Below, one piece after another: positions 9,881 through 16,984 of a stretch of 17,035 nucleotides of DNA. Source of the DNA: Erwinia pyrifoliae DSM 12163. GTDB lineage: Bacteria; Pseudomonadota; Gammaproteobacteria; Enterobacterales; Enterobacteriaceae. Position numbers and translations under genes: made by a program. Position 1 is the first letter of the stretch, and each line of letters starts with the position of its first letter. The stretch covers positions 2,107,808 to 2,124,842 of the forward strand of contig NC_017390.1 in NCBI RefSeq assembly GCF_000026985.1, read 5' to 3'. The notes beneath the pieces were generated by a model. It was not told where the DNA came from and ran no database searches. It was given only the letters and a program-made list of their open reading frames with translations.

Positions 9881-10486
9881 ATGAAGCTGTTCTGTATTCC
9901 AGGTGCCTGTTCGCTGTCACCCCACATCGTGTTGCGCGAAACCGGCCTCGATTTCACTCTTGTGAACGTTGATACCCAAACTAAGCTCACTGAACAGGGA
10001 GAAGACTATCTGCGTATTAACCCCAAAGGACAGGTGCCGGCGCTGCAGCTGGACGACGGTTCGATACTCACCGAGGGAGTCGTGATTGTACAGTACCTTG
10101 CCGATTTGAAAGCGGAACGGCAGCTATTGGCATCCCCGGGCAGCCTGACACGCTACCACACGCTTGAATGGTTAAACTTTACTGCCACCGAACTGCATAA
10201 AGGCTTTGGACCTCTGTTTCACTCTGATACGCCAGAAGAATATAAGACGATGGTTCGCCAGCAGCTGGAACTAAAATTCCGCCATGTGGATGAAGCGCTA
10301 ACAGATAAGCAGTGGCTGATGGGGTTACGCTTTACCGTTGCCGACGCTTATCTGTTTACGGTTACCCGCTGGGCGCACGCGCTGAAGTTAAATGTGAACG
10401 AGCTTGACGCATTAAATAGCTGGTTTGAGCGTGTCGCTGCGCGTCCTTCCGTTGTAGCCGCCCTGAAGGCGGAAAAACTCAGCTAA
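9881..10486 (+). CDS. gst: Glutathione S-transferase, beta class
   Basis: A 201-residue cytosolic glutathione transferase, the same length as E. coli GstA. It conjugates glutathione to electrophiles and takes part in defence against oxidants. The N-terminal thioredoxin-like domain (1-80) has the beta-class Cys10 ([10 protein letters not shown]), the cis-Pro motif GQVPAL (residues 50-55) and LTEG. The C-terminal helical domain carries His106 in ATELHKGF, the second key residue of the class, and [11 protein letters not shown]. The ribosome binding site AGGAG (9870-9874) is strong. It is a single gene, convergent with pdxY; the 48-base gap between them has only a 5-bp hairpin (10504-10519). Confidence 0.95.
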   Translation: MKLFCIPGACSLSPHIVLRETGLDFTLVNVDTQTKLTEQGEDYLRINPKGQVPALQLDDGSILTEGVVIVQYLADLKAERQLLASPGSLTRYHTLEWLNFTATELHKGFGPLFHSDTPEEYKTMVRQQLELKFRHVDEALTDKQWLMGLRFTVADAYLFTVTRWAHALKLNVNELDALNSWFERVAARPSVVAALKAEKLS

Positions 10487-10534
10487 CGCTGGCAGGTGGT
10501 GCACGGCAAACAACTGCCGCCCACGTCGGGATAG

Positions 10535-11395
10535 TTAAAGTTTTATCGCGTCAAAACTCTGTTGTGGTTGAGCAATGGCCTGCTGTGCAGCGACAAGCTG
10601 CAGTTCATACTCCCCCATTTGATGGGTTTTAAGCATCACTTCATACACCGCCGCCGTCACATGTTCTAACGCCTGCTGCAGGGATAATCCGTGCAACAAA
10701 TCGACCAGCAATAGTCCGCTGGTCAGATCGCCGACGCCTACAGGCTGGCGCACGCCAAAATCAAGCAGCGGTCGGGTAATATGCCAGGCCTCGTCCGCAG
10801 TGACTAACAGCATCTCAAAGCGGTCACTGCGATAACCCGCGCGCGACAGATGTTTAACCAGCACTATTTTTGGCCCCTTAACAATCAGCATCCGCGCAGC
10901 AGCCACCGCCTCCCCGACGTTAGCCACCTGCTTGCCACTGAGCATTTCCAACTCCAGCAGATTTGGCGCGATGATGTCGCTGGCCGGCAGCGACGCATGG
11001 GCATGAAACTCGGCGACGCCTGGCGCAACGATGCAGCCCTTTTCCGGGTGACCCATCACCGGGTCACAGAAATACCAGGCGTTGGGGTTGGCTGCTTTAA
11101 CCATTCGTACGATCTCAAGTATCGCTTCTCCCTGTTCAGCAGAACCGAGGTATCCACTTAACACTGCGTCACAGGTTTTCAGACGGTCGATTTCGCCAAT
11201 ACCACGGGCGATATCGGTCAGATGCGTGGCCGGCATAACTGACCCAGTCCAGTGACCATATTGCGTATGGTTGGAAAACTGCACGGTATTCAATGGCCAT
11301 ACGTTTGCGCCAAGACGGCGCATCGGAAATTCTGCCGCACCGTTGCCAGCGTGGCCAAACACCGTATGAGACTGAATGGAAAGTATATTTTTCAT
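10535..11395 (-). CDS. pdxY: Pyridoxal kinase PdxY (PLP salvage)
   Basis: A 286-residue ribokinase-fold enzyme that phosphorylates pyridoxal to pyridoxal 5'-phosphate in vitamin B6 salvage. Seen: the substrate-binding start [39 protein letters not shown], and the anion-hole/catalytic motif [10 protein letters not shown] with the conserved Gly-Asp. It is one residue shorter than E. coli PdxY, which begins with two Met. Its ATG lies 25 bases beyond the T-tract of the tyrS terminator, with an AGGTCAGGT-type ribosome binding site, so it has no room for a promoter of its own there. Together with pdxH the window holds two B6 salvage genes. Confidence 0.96.
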   Translation of the reverse strand: MKNILSIQSHTVFGHAGNGAAEFPMRRLGANVWPLNTVQFSNHTQYGHWTGSVMPATHLTDIARGIGEIDRLKTCDAVLSGYLGSAEQGEAILEIVRMVKAANPNAWYFCDPVMGHPEKGCIVAPGVAEFHAHASLPASDIIAPNLLELEMLSGKQVANVGEAVAAARMLIVKGPKIVLVKHLSRAGYRSDRFEMLLVTADEAWHITRPLLDFGVRQPVGVGDLTSGLLLVDLLHGLSLQQALEHVTAAVYEVMLKTHQMGEYELQLVAAQQAIAQPQQSFDAIKL

Positions 11396-11420
11396 AGCAC
11401 AGACCTGACCTTTCTTGCCA

Positions 11421-11445
11421 ATAAAAAAGCCGGCAAAACCGGCTT
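11421..11445 (-). terminator. Rho-independent terminator between tyrS and pdxY
   Basis: Read on the minus strand: AAGCCGG, loop TTTTG, CCGGCTT, then four more T followed by AT. The 7-bp perfect stem begins 26 bases after the tyrS stop. The T-tract ends 25 bases before the pdxY start, so this hairpin should limit read-through from tyrS into pdxY. Confidence 0.85.
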
Positions 11446-11470
11446 AAAATGGGTTAATCCACAATACTTA

Positions 11471-12745
11471 TTACTTCCAGCTGATTAAGCTGTAGTTCTT
11501 TTTACCCCGGCGCAGCAGAGTATATTGGCCGAACAGGCGGTCATCTTCAGCGAAAGCATACTCGGCATTGGTTTGCAGGCTTCCGTTGATACTGATTGAT
11601 TTTGCGTCTATCAGTTTGCGAGCCTGGCCTCGAGAAGGTGCCAGTTCAGCATTCACCAGAGCCTGTTGCAGATCCAACCCGGCTTCCAGTTCGACACCCG
11701 GCATGCCATCCTGCGCCAGTTGCGCCAAATCATGGGCGGTCAACTCTGTCACACTGCCTGCAAACAGGCTTTGTGTAATGCGCTGTGCCGCAGTAAGACC
11801 CTCTTCTCCGTGCACCAACCTGGTGACCAGCTCGGCCAGCACAATTTGAGCACGCGGCGCTTTACCGCTATTTTTGTCTTCCTGCTCCAGCGTGTTAATG
11901 TCTTCAATGCTCATAAAGGTGAAGAATTTCAGGAAGCGATACACGTCCGCATCAGCAGTGTTAATCCAGAACTGGTAAAACTTGTACGGACTGGTTTTCT
12001 TCGCATCCAGCCAGACTGCTCCACCTTCCGTTTTACCGAATTTAGTTCCGTCAGATTTGGTGATCAAAGGCACGGTCAGACCGAACACCTGATTCTGGTG
12101 CAGACGGCGAGTCAGATCGATGCCTGAGGTGATATTGCCCCACTGGTCTGAACCACCAATTTGCAGCGCCACGCCGTGACGATCGTTCAGACAGGCAAAA
12201 TCATAACCCTGCAGCAAATTGTAAGAGAATTCGGTGAAGGAGATGCCCTGGTCATCACGATTCAGGCGCTGTTTGACTGCTTCCTTGTTGATCATCTGGT
12301 TAACAGAGAAATGTTTACCGATGTCACGCAGAAAGGTCAGCACGTTCATGCTGCCAAACCAGTCATAGTTGTTCGCCGCAAGGGCGCTGTTATCGCCACA
12401 GTTGAAATCAAGGAACGGAGCAACCTGCTGGCGAATTTTTTCAACCCAGTCGTTAACGGTTTCGCTGGTGTTAAGCTTACGTTCTGCCGCTTTAAAACTG
12501 GGATCGCCGATCAACCCCGTAGCGCCACCGACTAACGCTACAGGCTTGTGGCCTGCATCCTGAAAGCGCTTCAGGCACAGCAACGGCACCAGATGCCCCA
12601 AGTGCAAGCTGTCGGCAGTTGGATCGAAACCACAATAGAGAGCGATGGGTCCCTGCGCCAGTCGTTCTGCTAACGCGTTTTCATCCGTTACCTGGGCAAC
12701 AAGGCCCCGCTCTTGCAATTGTTTGATCAGGTTACTGCTGGCCAT
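11471..12745 (-). CDS. tyrS: Tyrosyl-tRNA synthetase
   Basis: A 424-residue class I aminoacyl-tRNA synthetase, the length of E. coli TyrS. It charges tRNA-Tyr with tyrosine in the cytoplasm. Seen: the tyrosine pocket [16 protein letters not shown], including the HIGH-type HLGH (residues about 47-50), the tyrosine-recognition [10 protein letters not shown], the KMSKS-type KFGKT after KSDGT, and a C-terminal S4 RNA-binding domain (about 355-415; [18 protein letters not shown]). The start ATG has GGAGT upstream. pdxH lies upstream with a 129-base gap that can hold a separate tyrS promoter. It ends in its own terminator before pdxY. Confidence 0.97.
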   Translation of the reverse strand: MASSNLIKQLQERGLVAQVTDENALAERLAQGPIALYCGFDPTADSLHLGHLVPLLCLKRFQDAGHKPVALVGGATGLIGDPSFKAAERKLNTSETVNDWVEKIRQQVAPFLDFNCGDNSALAANNYDWFGSMNVLTFLRDIGKHFSVNQMINKEAVKQRLNRDDQGISFTEFSYNLLQGYDFACLNDRHGVALQIGGSDQWGNITSGIDLTRRLHQNQVFGLTVPLITKSDGTKFGKTEGGAVWLDAKKTSPYKFYQFWINTADADVYRFLKFFTFMSIEDINTLEQEDKNSGKAPRAQIVLAELVTRLVHGEEGLTAAQRITQSLFAGSVTELTAHDLAQLAQDGMPGVELEAGLDLQQALVNAELAPSRGQARKLIDAKSISINGSLQTNAEYAFAEDDRLFGQYTLLRRGKKNYSLISWK

Positions 12746-12825
12746 CTAAGACTCCATGTAAAAAAGTCTGCACCTAAGTTGGTACACTGCTTTGCGCTGA
12801 AGCGCGGAAAATAAGGCATATAGAA

Positions 12826-12857
12826 TAAGGCGCTGAACCGAGCCGATCCAGCGCTTA
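12826..12857 (-). other. Hairpin between pdxH and tyrS
   Basis: TAAGGCGCTG (12826-12835) pairs with CAGCGCTTA (12849-12857) with a single bulged base, 17 bases after the pdxH stop. On the minus strand it is followed by TTCTATATG, not a true T-run. It may be a weak terminator for pdxH or an mRNA end. A smaller palindrome, GCGCTGAAGCGC (12794-12805), follows in the tyrS leader. Confidence 0.45.
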
Positions 12858-12874
12858 CGGCATTATTTCATATT

Positions 12875-13531
12875 TCACGGTGCCAGACGGTCAATTTTCC
12901 ACGCATCGCCTTCACGCTGGTAGAAAAAACGGTCGTGCAGACGATGAACACCACCCTGCCAGAACTCTATTGAATCAATCCTGATGCGGTAGCCCCCCCA
13001 AAAGCTGGGTAAGGGTATTTCCCCCTGCTGGAATTTTTGCTTCAGCTCAAGGAACTTACCTTCCAGCACGCCGCGAGCAGAAATGCGGCTCGACTGCTTT
13101 GATACCCAGGCACCAAGCTGGCTGTCACGCGGTCGACTGTGGAAATACTTCAACACTTCTGGCGTAGACAAACGCTCAACGCTGCCCAGCACCATCACCT
13201 GGCGTTCCAGCATATACCACGGGAATAGCAGACTGATTCTCGGGTTTTTCTCCAGCTGCTGCGCCTTACGACTGCCGAGGTTGGTGTAAAACACCATGCC
13301 ACGCGCATCGAAATGCTTGAGCAAAACCATACGCTGGTAAGGCTGGCCATGCTCGTCAACCGTCGCCACACACATTGCTGTTGGGTCAGGCAGCTGGGCC
13401 GCCACGGCCTGATCCAACCAATGTTCAAACAGGCTTAACGGGGTATCGGGAAGATCCTTGCGGCGCAGTCCGCCACGGGTATATTCACGCCGCAGATGGG
13501 CGATTTGTTGCAGGTGATCGCTATCGGTCAT
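12875..13531 (-). CDS. pdxH: Pyridoxine/pyridoxamine 5'-phosphate oxidase
   Basis: A 218-residue FMN flavoenzyme, the length of E. coli PdxH, which oxidises pyridoxine and pyridoxamine 5'-phosphate to PLP. Family features: [42 protein letters not shown] in the FMN-binding barrel, [34 protein letters not shown] with phosphate contacts, and the invariant C-terminus HDRF...WKIDRLAP. The ATG at 13531 overlaps the stop of a short frame from anmK's end (13528-13689), and the upstream ribosome binding site is weak. It may therefore be expressed by read-through or coupling from anmK. Confidence 0.97.
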   Translation of the reverse strand: MTDSDHLQQIAHLRREYTRGGLRRKDLPDTPLSLFEHWLDQAVAAQLPDPTAMCVATVDEHGQPYQRMVLLKHFDARGMVFYTNLGSRKAQQLEKNPRISLLFPWYMLERQVMVLGSVERLSTPEVLKYFHSRPRDSQLGAWVSKQSSRISARGVLEGKFLELKQKFQQGEIPLPSFWGGYRIRIDSIEFWQGGVHRLHDRFFYQREGDAWKIDRLAP

Positions 13532-13689
13532 CGCTCAGGCTCTGATTTAAGGAGGATTCGCTTTATTGTGCGCCGCACACCGAAATTTTTCAACGGGTTA
13601 ACAAGCCAGCAATGCTGCAGGCACAGGCCTTTTTTCCACGTTGTGCGCATAGCCGGCATCACAGGCGATAATATCGCCAATAGCATCAT
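13528..13689 (-). CDS. Possible 53-codon ORF bridging anmK and pdxH
   Basis: An ATG at 13689 overlaps the anmK stop by one base (TGATG), and the frame's TGA overlaps the pdxH ATG (ATGA). The product begins [20 protein letters not shown], is basic and has no recognised family. The end-to-end overlaps are what a translationally coupled gene or a coupling relay would show. However, a different frame of the same DNA resembles a lipoprotein signal peptide remnant (13547-13639), and the two readings exclude each other. Low confidence as a functional protein. Confidence 0.25.
   Translation of the reverse strand: MMLLAILSPVMPAMRTTWKKGLCLQHCWLVNPLKNFGVRRTIKRILLKSEPER
13547..13639 (-). pseudogene. Possible relic of mliC (lysozyme-inhibitor lipoprotein)
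   Basis: Reading from GTG at 13639 gives [13 protein letters not shown] then TAA (13600-13598). A basic start, a hydrophobic run and the lipobox-like LLAC with a terminal Cys are what the start of a short lipoprotein looks like. The same frame then continues [16 protein letters not shown] to a second stop at 13547-13549. In E. coli, mliC, encoding a small outer-membrane lipoprotein that inhibits C-type lysozyme, lies exactly here between anmK and pdxH. A stop plus internal deletion would explain what is seen. The match is only to the general form of a signal peptide, so this is tentative. Confidence 0.3.
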
Positions 13690-14804
13690 CACAACGGCCG
13701 ATTTGCCGGGAATATCGCCCCGAGGACGCTGGCTTCCCGGGCGCCGGTAACTGAAGGTAAATTCCCCGGCAGCCCGCTTAGTGTGCGCCAGGCTAGCCAG
13801 GCAAACGCCAGCGCTTCCATATCATCACCGCCGATCCCGGCTTTATCTGTACTGATGACTTCCGTTCCGGAGAGGTGATCGGCAAGACGTGCCATAAGTA
13901 ACCGATTGTTTGCGCCGCCACCACACACCAGTAAACGGTCGCAGCCTCCACCTAGCAAGACCTGCTGCGCAATGGTGGTTGCTGTCAGTTCGGTTAACGT
14001 TGCCTGTATGTCCTGCGGCGGCAAAGCAGGATAAGATGACAACTGATTTTCAAGCCAGCGCAGATTGAAGTATTCACGCCCGGTACTTTTCGGAGCATGA
14101 AGGGCGAAATACGGGTCACCCAGCATTTGTTGCAGCAATGGGCGGACGATATTACCTGCCGCTCCCCAGGCTCCGTCCTTATCGTAAGCTTTTCCCTGCT
14201 GTCGCCAAATCCAGGCATCCAACAGCATATTACCCGGCCCCGTATCGAATCCACGCAGCTTCTGCCCTGGAATGAGCAACGACAGATTTGCAATGCCGCC
14301 TATGTTCAGTACCATTCGACGCTCGGTCGGATGCATTAACACCGCTTGATGAAAAGCCGGAACCAGTGGAGCGCCCTGCCCCCCTAACGCCATATCGCGC
14401 CGCCGGAAATCCCCCACGACGGTAATACCCGTTAAGGCCGCTAACTGATTGTTATCGCCTATTTGTAGCGAGTTGGGTGCCTCGCCCTGCGGCTCGTGCC
14501 ACACCGTTTGACCGTGGCATCCGATCGCCGTTATCTCTTCTCCTGACAGCCCCTGCTGCTTAAGGAGTGCCAGCACCGCTTCAGCAAACAGCCTGCCCAG
14601 CCGGGTGTCCAGCTGCCCCAGCTGCGATAACGTCAACGATTGCCCCTGGCAAATAGCCAGAATCTGCTGGCGTAATGCCTGAGGGATCGGATGATAGTAG
14701 CTGGCCTGCTGCGCTACCATATTTTCATCAATCACCGCCATAACCACATCAATCCCGTCGAGACTGGTCCCGGACATAACACCAATATATCTTCCTGATT
14801 TCAT
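13689..14804 (-). CDS. anmK: Anhydro-N-acetylmuramic acid kinase
   Basis: A 371-residue sugar kinase that phosphorylates 1,6-anhydro-MurNAc, opening the anhydro ring to MurNAc-6-phosphate in peptidoglycan recycling. It is of the actin/hexokinase-type ATPase fold. Seen: the phosphate-1-like [16 protein letters not shown] at residues 4-19, [22 protein letters not shown], the catalytic-Asp region [12 protein letters not shown], and the nucleotide-site [11 protein letters not shown]. The start is the ATG at 14804 with AGGTGA upstream; 14 further codons open before it lack family support. It is divergent from slyB, and in E. coli mliC and pdxH follow; here mliC is not intact. Confidence 0.96.
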   Translation of the reverse strand: MKSGRYIGVMSGTSLDGIDVVMAVIDENMVAQQASYYHPIPQALRQQILAICQGQSLTLSQLGQLDTRLGRLFAEAVLALLKQQGLSGEEITAIGCHGQTVWHEPQGEAPNSLQIGDNNQLAALTGITVVGDFRRRDMALGGQGAPLVPAFHQAVLMHPTERRMVLNIGGIANLSLLIPGQKLRGFDTGPGNMLLDAWIWRQQGKAYDKDGAWGAAGNIVRPLLQQMLGDPYFALHAPKSTGREYFNLRWLENQLSSYPALPPQDIQATLTELTATTIAQQVLLGGGCDRLLVCGGGANNRLLMARLADHLSGTEVISTDKAGIGGDDMEALAFAWLAWRTLSGLPGNLPSVTGAREASVLGAIFPANRPL

Positions 14805-15019
14805 TAATTTTTCACCTTTTTTCCGTAAGCCAGGTCTGTGATTCATTGCGTGAGCCTGGCAAATTTATCTGATGAATTCTATCGTCTGACAATTTTAAAT
14901 TTTTTTCTTCGTTCCAAAGAATATCGAACTGTGATTGTATCCACGTTCAGATAACACGGGTTAGTTTTATTGCTGAATCCACAACACACTTAATGTGAGA
15001 AACATCGCGATTATTGTCT

Positions 15020-15025
15020 TATAAT
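15020..15025 (+). promoter_or_regulatory. -10 element of slyB in the anmK-slyB divergent region
   Basis: A perfect TATAAT lies 62 bases before the slyB start. At 17 bases upstream the sequence is GAGAAA, with no resemblance to TTGACA, so the promoter probably needs an activator. PhoP activates slyB in E. coli and Salmonella, but I could not find a convincing direct repeat of GGTTTA at the expected distance; the nearest candidate (GGTTAG, from 14959) is too far upstream. The rest of the gap (14805-15087) is AT-rich leader and promoter DNA for anmK and slyB. Confidence 0.55.
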
Positions 15026-15087
15026 AATGCGATTACACGCTGCCCGCCGAATGCTCGCAGCACCTGCAATAAATAGGAGTTTTTAAG

Positions 15088-15555
15088 ATGATGATGCGTT
15101 TATTAATCGTGGCGCTTACCGGGGTAACGCTGGCTGGTTGTGTAAATGATAGCTCGCTTTCAGGTGATGTTTACTCGGCTTCTGAAGCAAAGCAGATTCA
15201 GAACGTCACTTACGGTACGCTGGTTTCCGTGCGTCCAGTACAAATTCAGGGTGATGATAATACGAATGTCATCGGTGCGATTGGCGGTGCAGTTTTGGGC
15301 GGCTTCCTTGGTAATACGGTTGGCGGCGGCACCGGACGCAGTCTGGCCACCGCAGCCGGGGCGGTTGCCGGTGGCGTAGCCGGCCAGGGCGTGCAGAGTT
15401 CCATGAACAAAAGTCAGGGCGTTGAGCTGGAAATTCGCCGCGATGATGGCAGCACTATTGCAGTGGTACAGAAACAGGCAGCCAGCCGTTATTCAGTGGG
15501 TCAGCGCGTAGCGATGACCTCTAACGGCCGCGAAGTTACCGTTTCCCCACGCTAG
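15088..15555 (+). CDS. slyB: SlyB, outer-membrane lipoprotein with glycine-zipper segment
   Basis: A 155-residue lipoprotein, the length of E. coli SlyB. The signal peptide ends in the lipobox LAGC, so Cys18 is the lipidated residue; Val at +2 does not prevent outer-membrane sorting. Residues about 60-105 form the glycine-zipper of the 17-kDa-antigen-like family (IGGAVLGGFLGNTVGGGTG, AGAVAGGVAGQG), followed by a small beta domain ending VTVSPR. In E. coli SlyB is a PhoPQ-regulated outer-membrane stress protein. The ribosome binding site TAGGAG is nine bases before the ATG. Three Met codons open the frame; the first gives the E. coli length. Confidence 0.97.
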   Translation: MMMRLLIVALTGVTLAGCVNDSSLSGDVYSASEAKQIQNVTYGTLVSVRPVQIQGDDNTNVIGAIGGAVLGGFLGNTVGGGTGRSLATAAGAVAGGVAGQGVQSSMNKSQGVELEIRRDDGSTIAVVQKQAASRYSVGQRVAMTSNGREVTVSPR

Positions 15556-15569
15556 ATACAGCTCATAAT

Positions 15570-15590
15570 AAACCGGCCCCGCGCCGGTTT
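15570..15590. terminator. Bidirectional terminator between slyB and slyA
   Basis: AAACCGGC (15570-15577), a five-base loop, and GCCGGTTT (15583-15590) form a perfect 8-bp stem in the 36-base gap between the convergent genes. The flanking A and T bases give a short T-run on both strands. Confidence 0.85.
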
Positions 15591-15591
15591 G

Positions 15592-16029
15592 TTATTCAAC
15601 CCTTCCCTGCAGATAAAGAATATTCTTTTCTAATTTCGCCACCAGCATAACCATCTTAACGATCTCTGCTGGCGAGATGCCGTCCAGAATATCATCACGA
15701 GTGGCAGAAATAACATGCTCAACCTGAGTGATAATCGGTTCTGCCTGATGGGTCAGGCTGATTCTTTTCGCCCGACGGTCGTTAGAACAGGTACTGCGCG
15801 AAATCAGCCCCTTTTCTTCCAGCTGATCAAGGGTGCGCACCAACGATGGCTGTTCAATACCAATTGCTTTTGCCAGCTGGATTTGTGACTGCTCAGGCGG
15901 TAGTTTATGGATGTTATGCAATGTTATCCAGTGGGTTTGCGTCAACTCCAGCGGTTTAAGTCTCTGGTCAATGAGTGCTCGCCAAATGCGTACTAATCTG
16001 GCCATGTCTGTTCCCAATGGTGTGTCCAA
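15592..16029 (-). CDS. slyA: SlyA, MarR-family transcriptional regulator
   Basis: A 145-residue winged-helix MarR-type dimer that activates and derepresses envelope and virulence genes, often by displacing H-NS, in Salmonella and relatives. Seen: [25 protein letters not shown], the recognition-helix region [23 protein letters not shown], and wing residues [11 protein letters not shown] chose the TTG at 16029: GGGAG (16036-16040) then lies six bases away and the N-terminus becomes MDTPLGTD, like E. coli MESPLGSD. An in-frame TTG two codons earlier (16035) abuts the GGGAG directly and is less likely. SlyA of E. coli also starts at TTG. A near-perfect SlyA operator just upstream implies autoregulation. 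Confidence 0.96.
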   Translation of the reverse strand: MDTPLGTDMARLVRIWRALIDQRLKPLELTQTHWITLHNIHKLPPEQSQIQLAKAIGIEQPSLVRTLDQLEEKGLISRSTCSNDRRAKRISLTHQAEPIITQVEHVISATRDDILDGISPAEIVKMVMLVAKLEKNILYLQGRVE

Positions 16030-16045
16030 TTTCAACTCCCTATAA

Positions 16046-16057
16046 CTAGCTTGCTAA
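16046..16057. promoter_or_regulatory. SlyA operator upstream of slyA
   Basis: On the minus strand this reads TTAGCAAGCTAG, 11 of 12 matches to the known SlyA palindrome TTAGCAAGCTAA. It lies 17 bases before the slyA start. A -10-like GATAAT (16062-16057, minus strand) abuts it, so SlyA bound here would cover the start of transcription. This is the arrangement of negative autoregulation described for Salmonella slyA. Confidence 0.8.
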
Positions 16058-16132
16058 TTATCAAGCCACATTTTTAGTCTATTCTGCGAGTTTATAGAAC
16101 AAAATACAAATCGTTCATTATCTGGAGGACGC

Positions 16133-16165
16133 TTGACTTTACAGGTGCCTTCCACGCGCCGGTGA
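16133..16165 (+). CDS. Possible 10-codon leader peptide
   Basis: A TTG start at 16133, preceded by GGAGG four bases upstream, reads MTLQVPSTRR and stops at 16163-16165, 15 bases before the terminator hairpin at 16180. The strong ribosome binding site is the main evidence. The TTGACT could instead be read as a -35 element, but no -10 follows at the right distance. It may be a leader peptide of an attenuator or chance. Confidence 0.2.
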   Translation: MTLQVPSTRR

Positions 16166-16179
16166 AATGATGCCGGGGT

Positions 16180-16223
16180 AGCCGGTCAGTATTGCCCGCA
16201 TCCCCCCTGCTGACCGGCTTTTT
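16180..16223 (+). terminator. Rho-independent terminator with no gene upstream
   Basis: AGCCGGTCAG (16180-16189) pairs perfectly with CTGACCGGCT (16210-16219) across a 20-base loop and is followed by four more T (16220-16223). The run of T is only on the + strand, so it ends a rightward transcript. slyA points away from it, so no annotated gene supplies that transcript. A second stretch, GCCGGT at 16158-16163, can also pair with the 3' arm (ACCGGC, 16213-16218) and could act as an antiterminator. Best read as the end of a small RNA or an attenuator before the gene at 16538. Confidence 0.65.
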
Positions 16224-16486
16224 AAGGCCGAATGTATTTCCTGACGTTATTCTAAGATTTGCTGCAAAATTTACATTCTGGCTTTTAGCCTGGTAGACGA
16301 CGCGATCTGCCCGAAAGTCATCTGGCGATTTTCCGGTTAGCTATTTCCGCTTGATGCGAAAAAATGTGAAAGGCTTAACGCTATTTGATGTCGATTCAGC
16401 CGCGATACATTAAATTGTTGAATAGCGGCCTGAAGCTTAACAAAGCACTATATTAATTTTCACTCTGATGGTTTAACGTACAAACA
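16224..16486. other. Non-coding stretch before the coiled-coil gene
   Basis: About 260 AT-rich bases hold no recognised gene. CGCTATT (16379-16385) and AATAGCG (16421-16427) form an inverted repeat with a 35-base loop; I see no other strong structure. In E. coli the ydhI gene starts beyond slyA, but nothing like it is here. Confidence 0.5.
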
Positions 16487-16495
16487 TGATAAAAT
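16487..16495 (+). promoter_or_regulatory. Extended -10 promoter of the coiled-coil gene
   Basis: TGATAAAAT fits the extended -10 form TG-N-TATAAT with one mismatch, and lies 42 bases before the ATG at 16538. No good -35 hexamer is present, as is common with extended -10 promoters. Confidence 0.45.
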
Positions 16496-16537
16496 TTGCG
16501 TGGGTATATATCTTTAATGGCTTTCAGGGAGGAAAAT

Positions 16538-16918
16538 ATGCAGCAAGAAATAAGGTTAACACCGTCATGTGACGATATGACAGCGATCAAACTATCTCAG
16601 CAGGAAATAAAAAGAGATATCCATGAGCTGCGTAAGGAGGTTAAAGAGGATACTGGTGCTCTACGTCAGGAGGTTAAACAGGACATAAGCGCTTTACGCC
16701 AAGAGGTCAAACAGGACTTTGAGGCTTTGCGCACGGAAGTCAAACAGGACATTGGTGCTCTGCATCAAGGAATGAATAACGATATGAGTCATTTGCGTCA
16801 GGATATGTACAGACTTCAGCAGCATGCCCGCACCGACTTCAGACTGCTGTTCGGCGCGCTGATTTCCCTGGCGATTGGCATGTCAGGCCTTGTAGCGAAA
16901 GCATTCAACTGGATTTAA
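16538..16918 (+). CDS. Unrecognised hendecad coiled-coil protein with C-terminal membrane anchor
   Basis: A 126-residue product. I chose the ATG at 16538 because AGGGAGG lies just upstream; the frame opens 14 codons earlier at a TTG. After a short N-terminus (1-22) come repeats of 11 residues: EIKRDIHELRK (23-33), EVKEDTGALRQ, EVKQDISALRQ, EVKQDFEALRT, EVKQDIGALHQ and GMNNDMSHLRQ (78-88), then DMYRLQQHART. Residues about 101-120 (FRLLFGALISLAIGMSGLVA) form a single membrane helix, followed by KAFNWI. A long charged coiled coil anchored by its C-terminus is the likely form, with most of the chain in the cytoplasm. The pattern recalls DUF1640/CCDC90-like and Borrelia Bdr proteins, by architecture only. 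Function unknown; it stands alone with its own likely promoter. Confidence 0.85.
   Translation: MQQEIRLTPSCDDMTAIKLSQQEIKRDIHELRKEVKEDTGALRQEVKQDISALRQEVKQDFEALRTEVKQDIGALHQGMNNDMSHLRQDMYRLQQHARTDFRLLFGALISLAIGMSGLVAKAFNWI
16604..16801 (+). repeat. 33-bp tandem repeats encoding 11-residue coiled-coil units
   Basis: Six consecutive 33-bp units start at 16604, 16637, 16670, 16703, 16736 and 16769. The middle four share a GAGGTTAAACAGGAC-type opening with few differences and a CTnCG-type end; the first and last are more diverged. The DNA similarity of the central units suggests expansion by unit duplication, and copy number may vary between strains. Confidence 0.8.
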
Positions 16919-16929
16919 GCATTTTAAAT

Positions 16930-16984
16930 TACAGTCTGGAAACGGGGGCGGTTTGAGAGCGAAGACTGTAACGTCATCACGTTA
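16930..16984. other. Overlapping inverted repeats after the coiled-coil gene
   Basis: TACAGTCT (16930-16937) pairs with AGACTGTA (16963-16970), and TAACGT (16969-16974) pairs with ACGTTA (16979-16984) around a four-base loop. The two stems share bases 16969-16970. Neither is followed by a T-run. They may end the message or belong to an element that continues past the window; the last 50 bases show no recognisable gene. Confidence 0.4.

Noticed and set aside
13496..13750. 84-codon + strand frame across the pdxH-anmK gap
   Set aside because: Overlaps both gene ends, resembles no known protein, and the minus-strand readings explain the gap better.
14959..14976. Possible PhoP box upstream of slyB (GGTTAG and a TTGCTG half-site)
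   Set aside because: Half-sites match the GGTTTA direct repeat poorly and lie about 44 bases before the -10, too far for the usual position.
16133..16138. TTGACT as the -35 of a promoter
   Set aside because: The 17-base-distant sequence is GC-rich (GCGCCG) and nothing like a -10.
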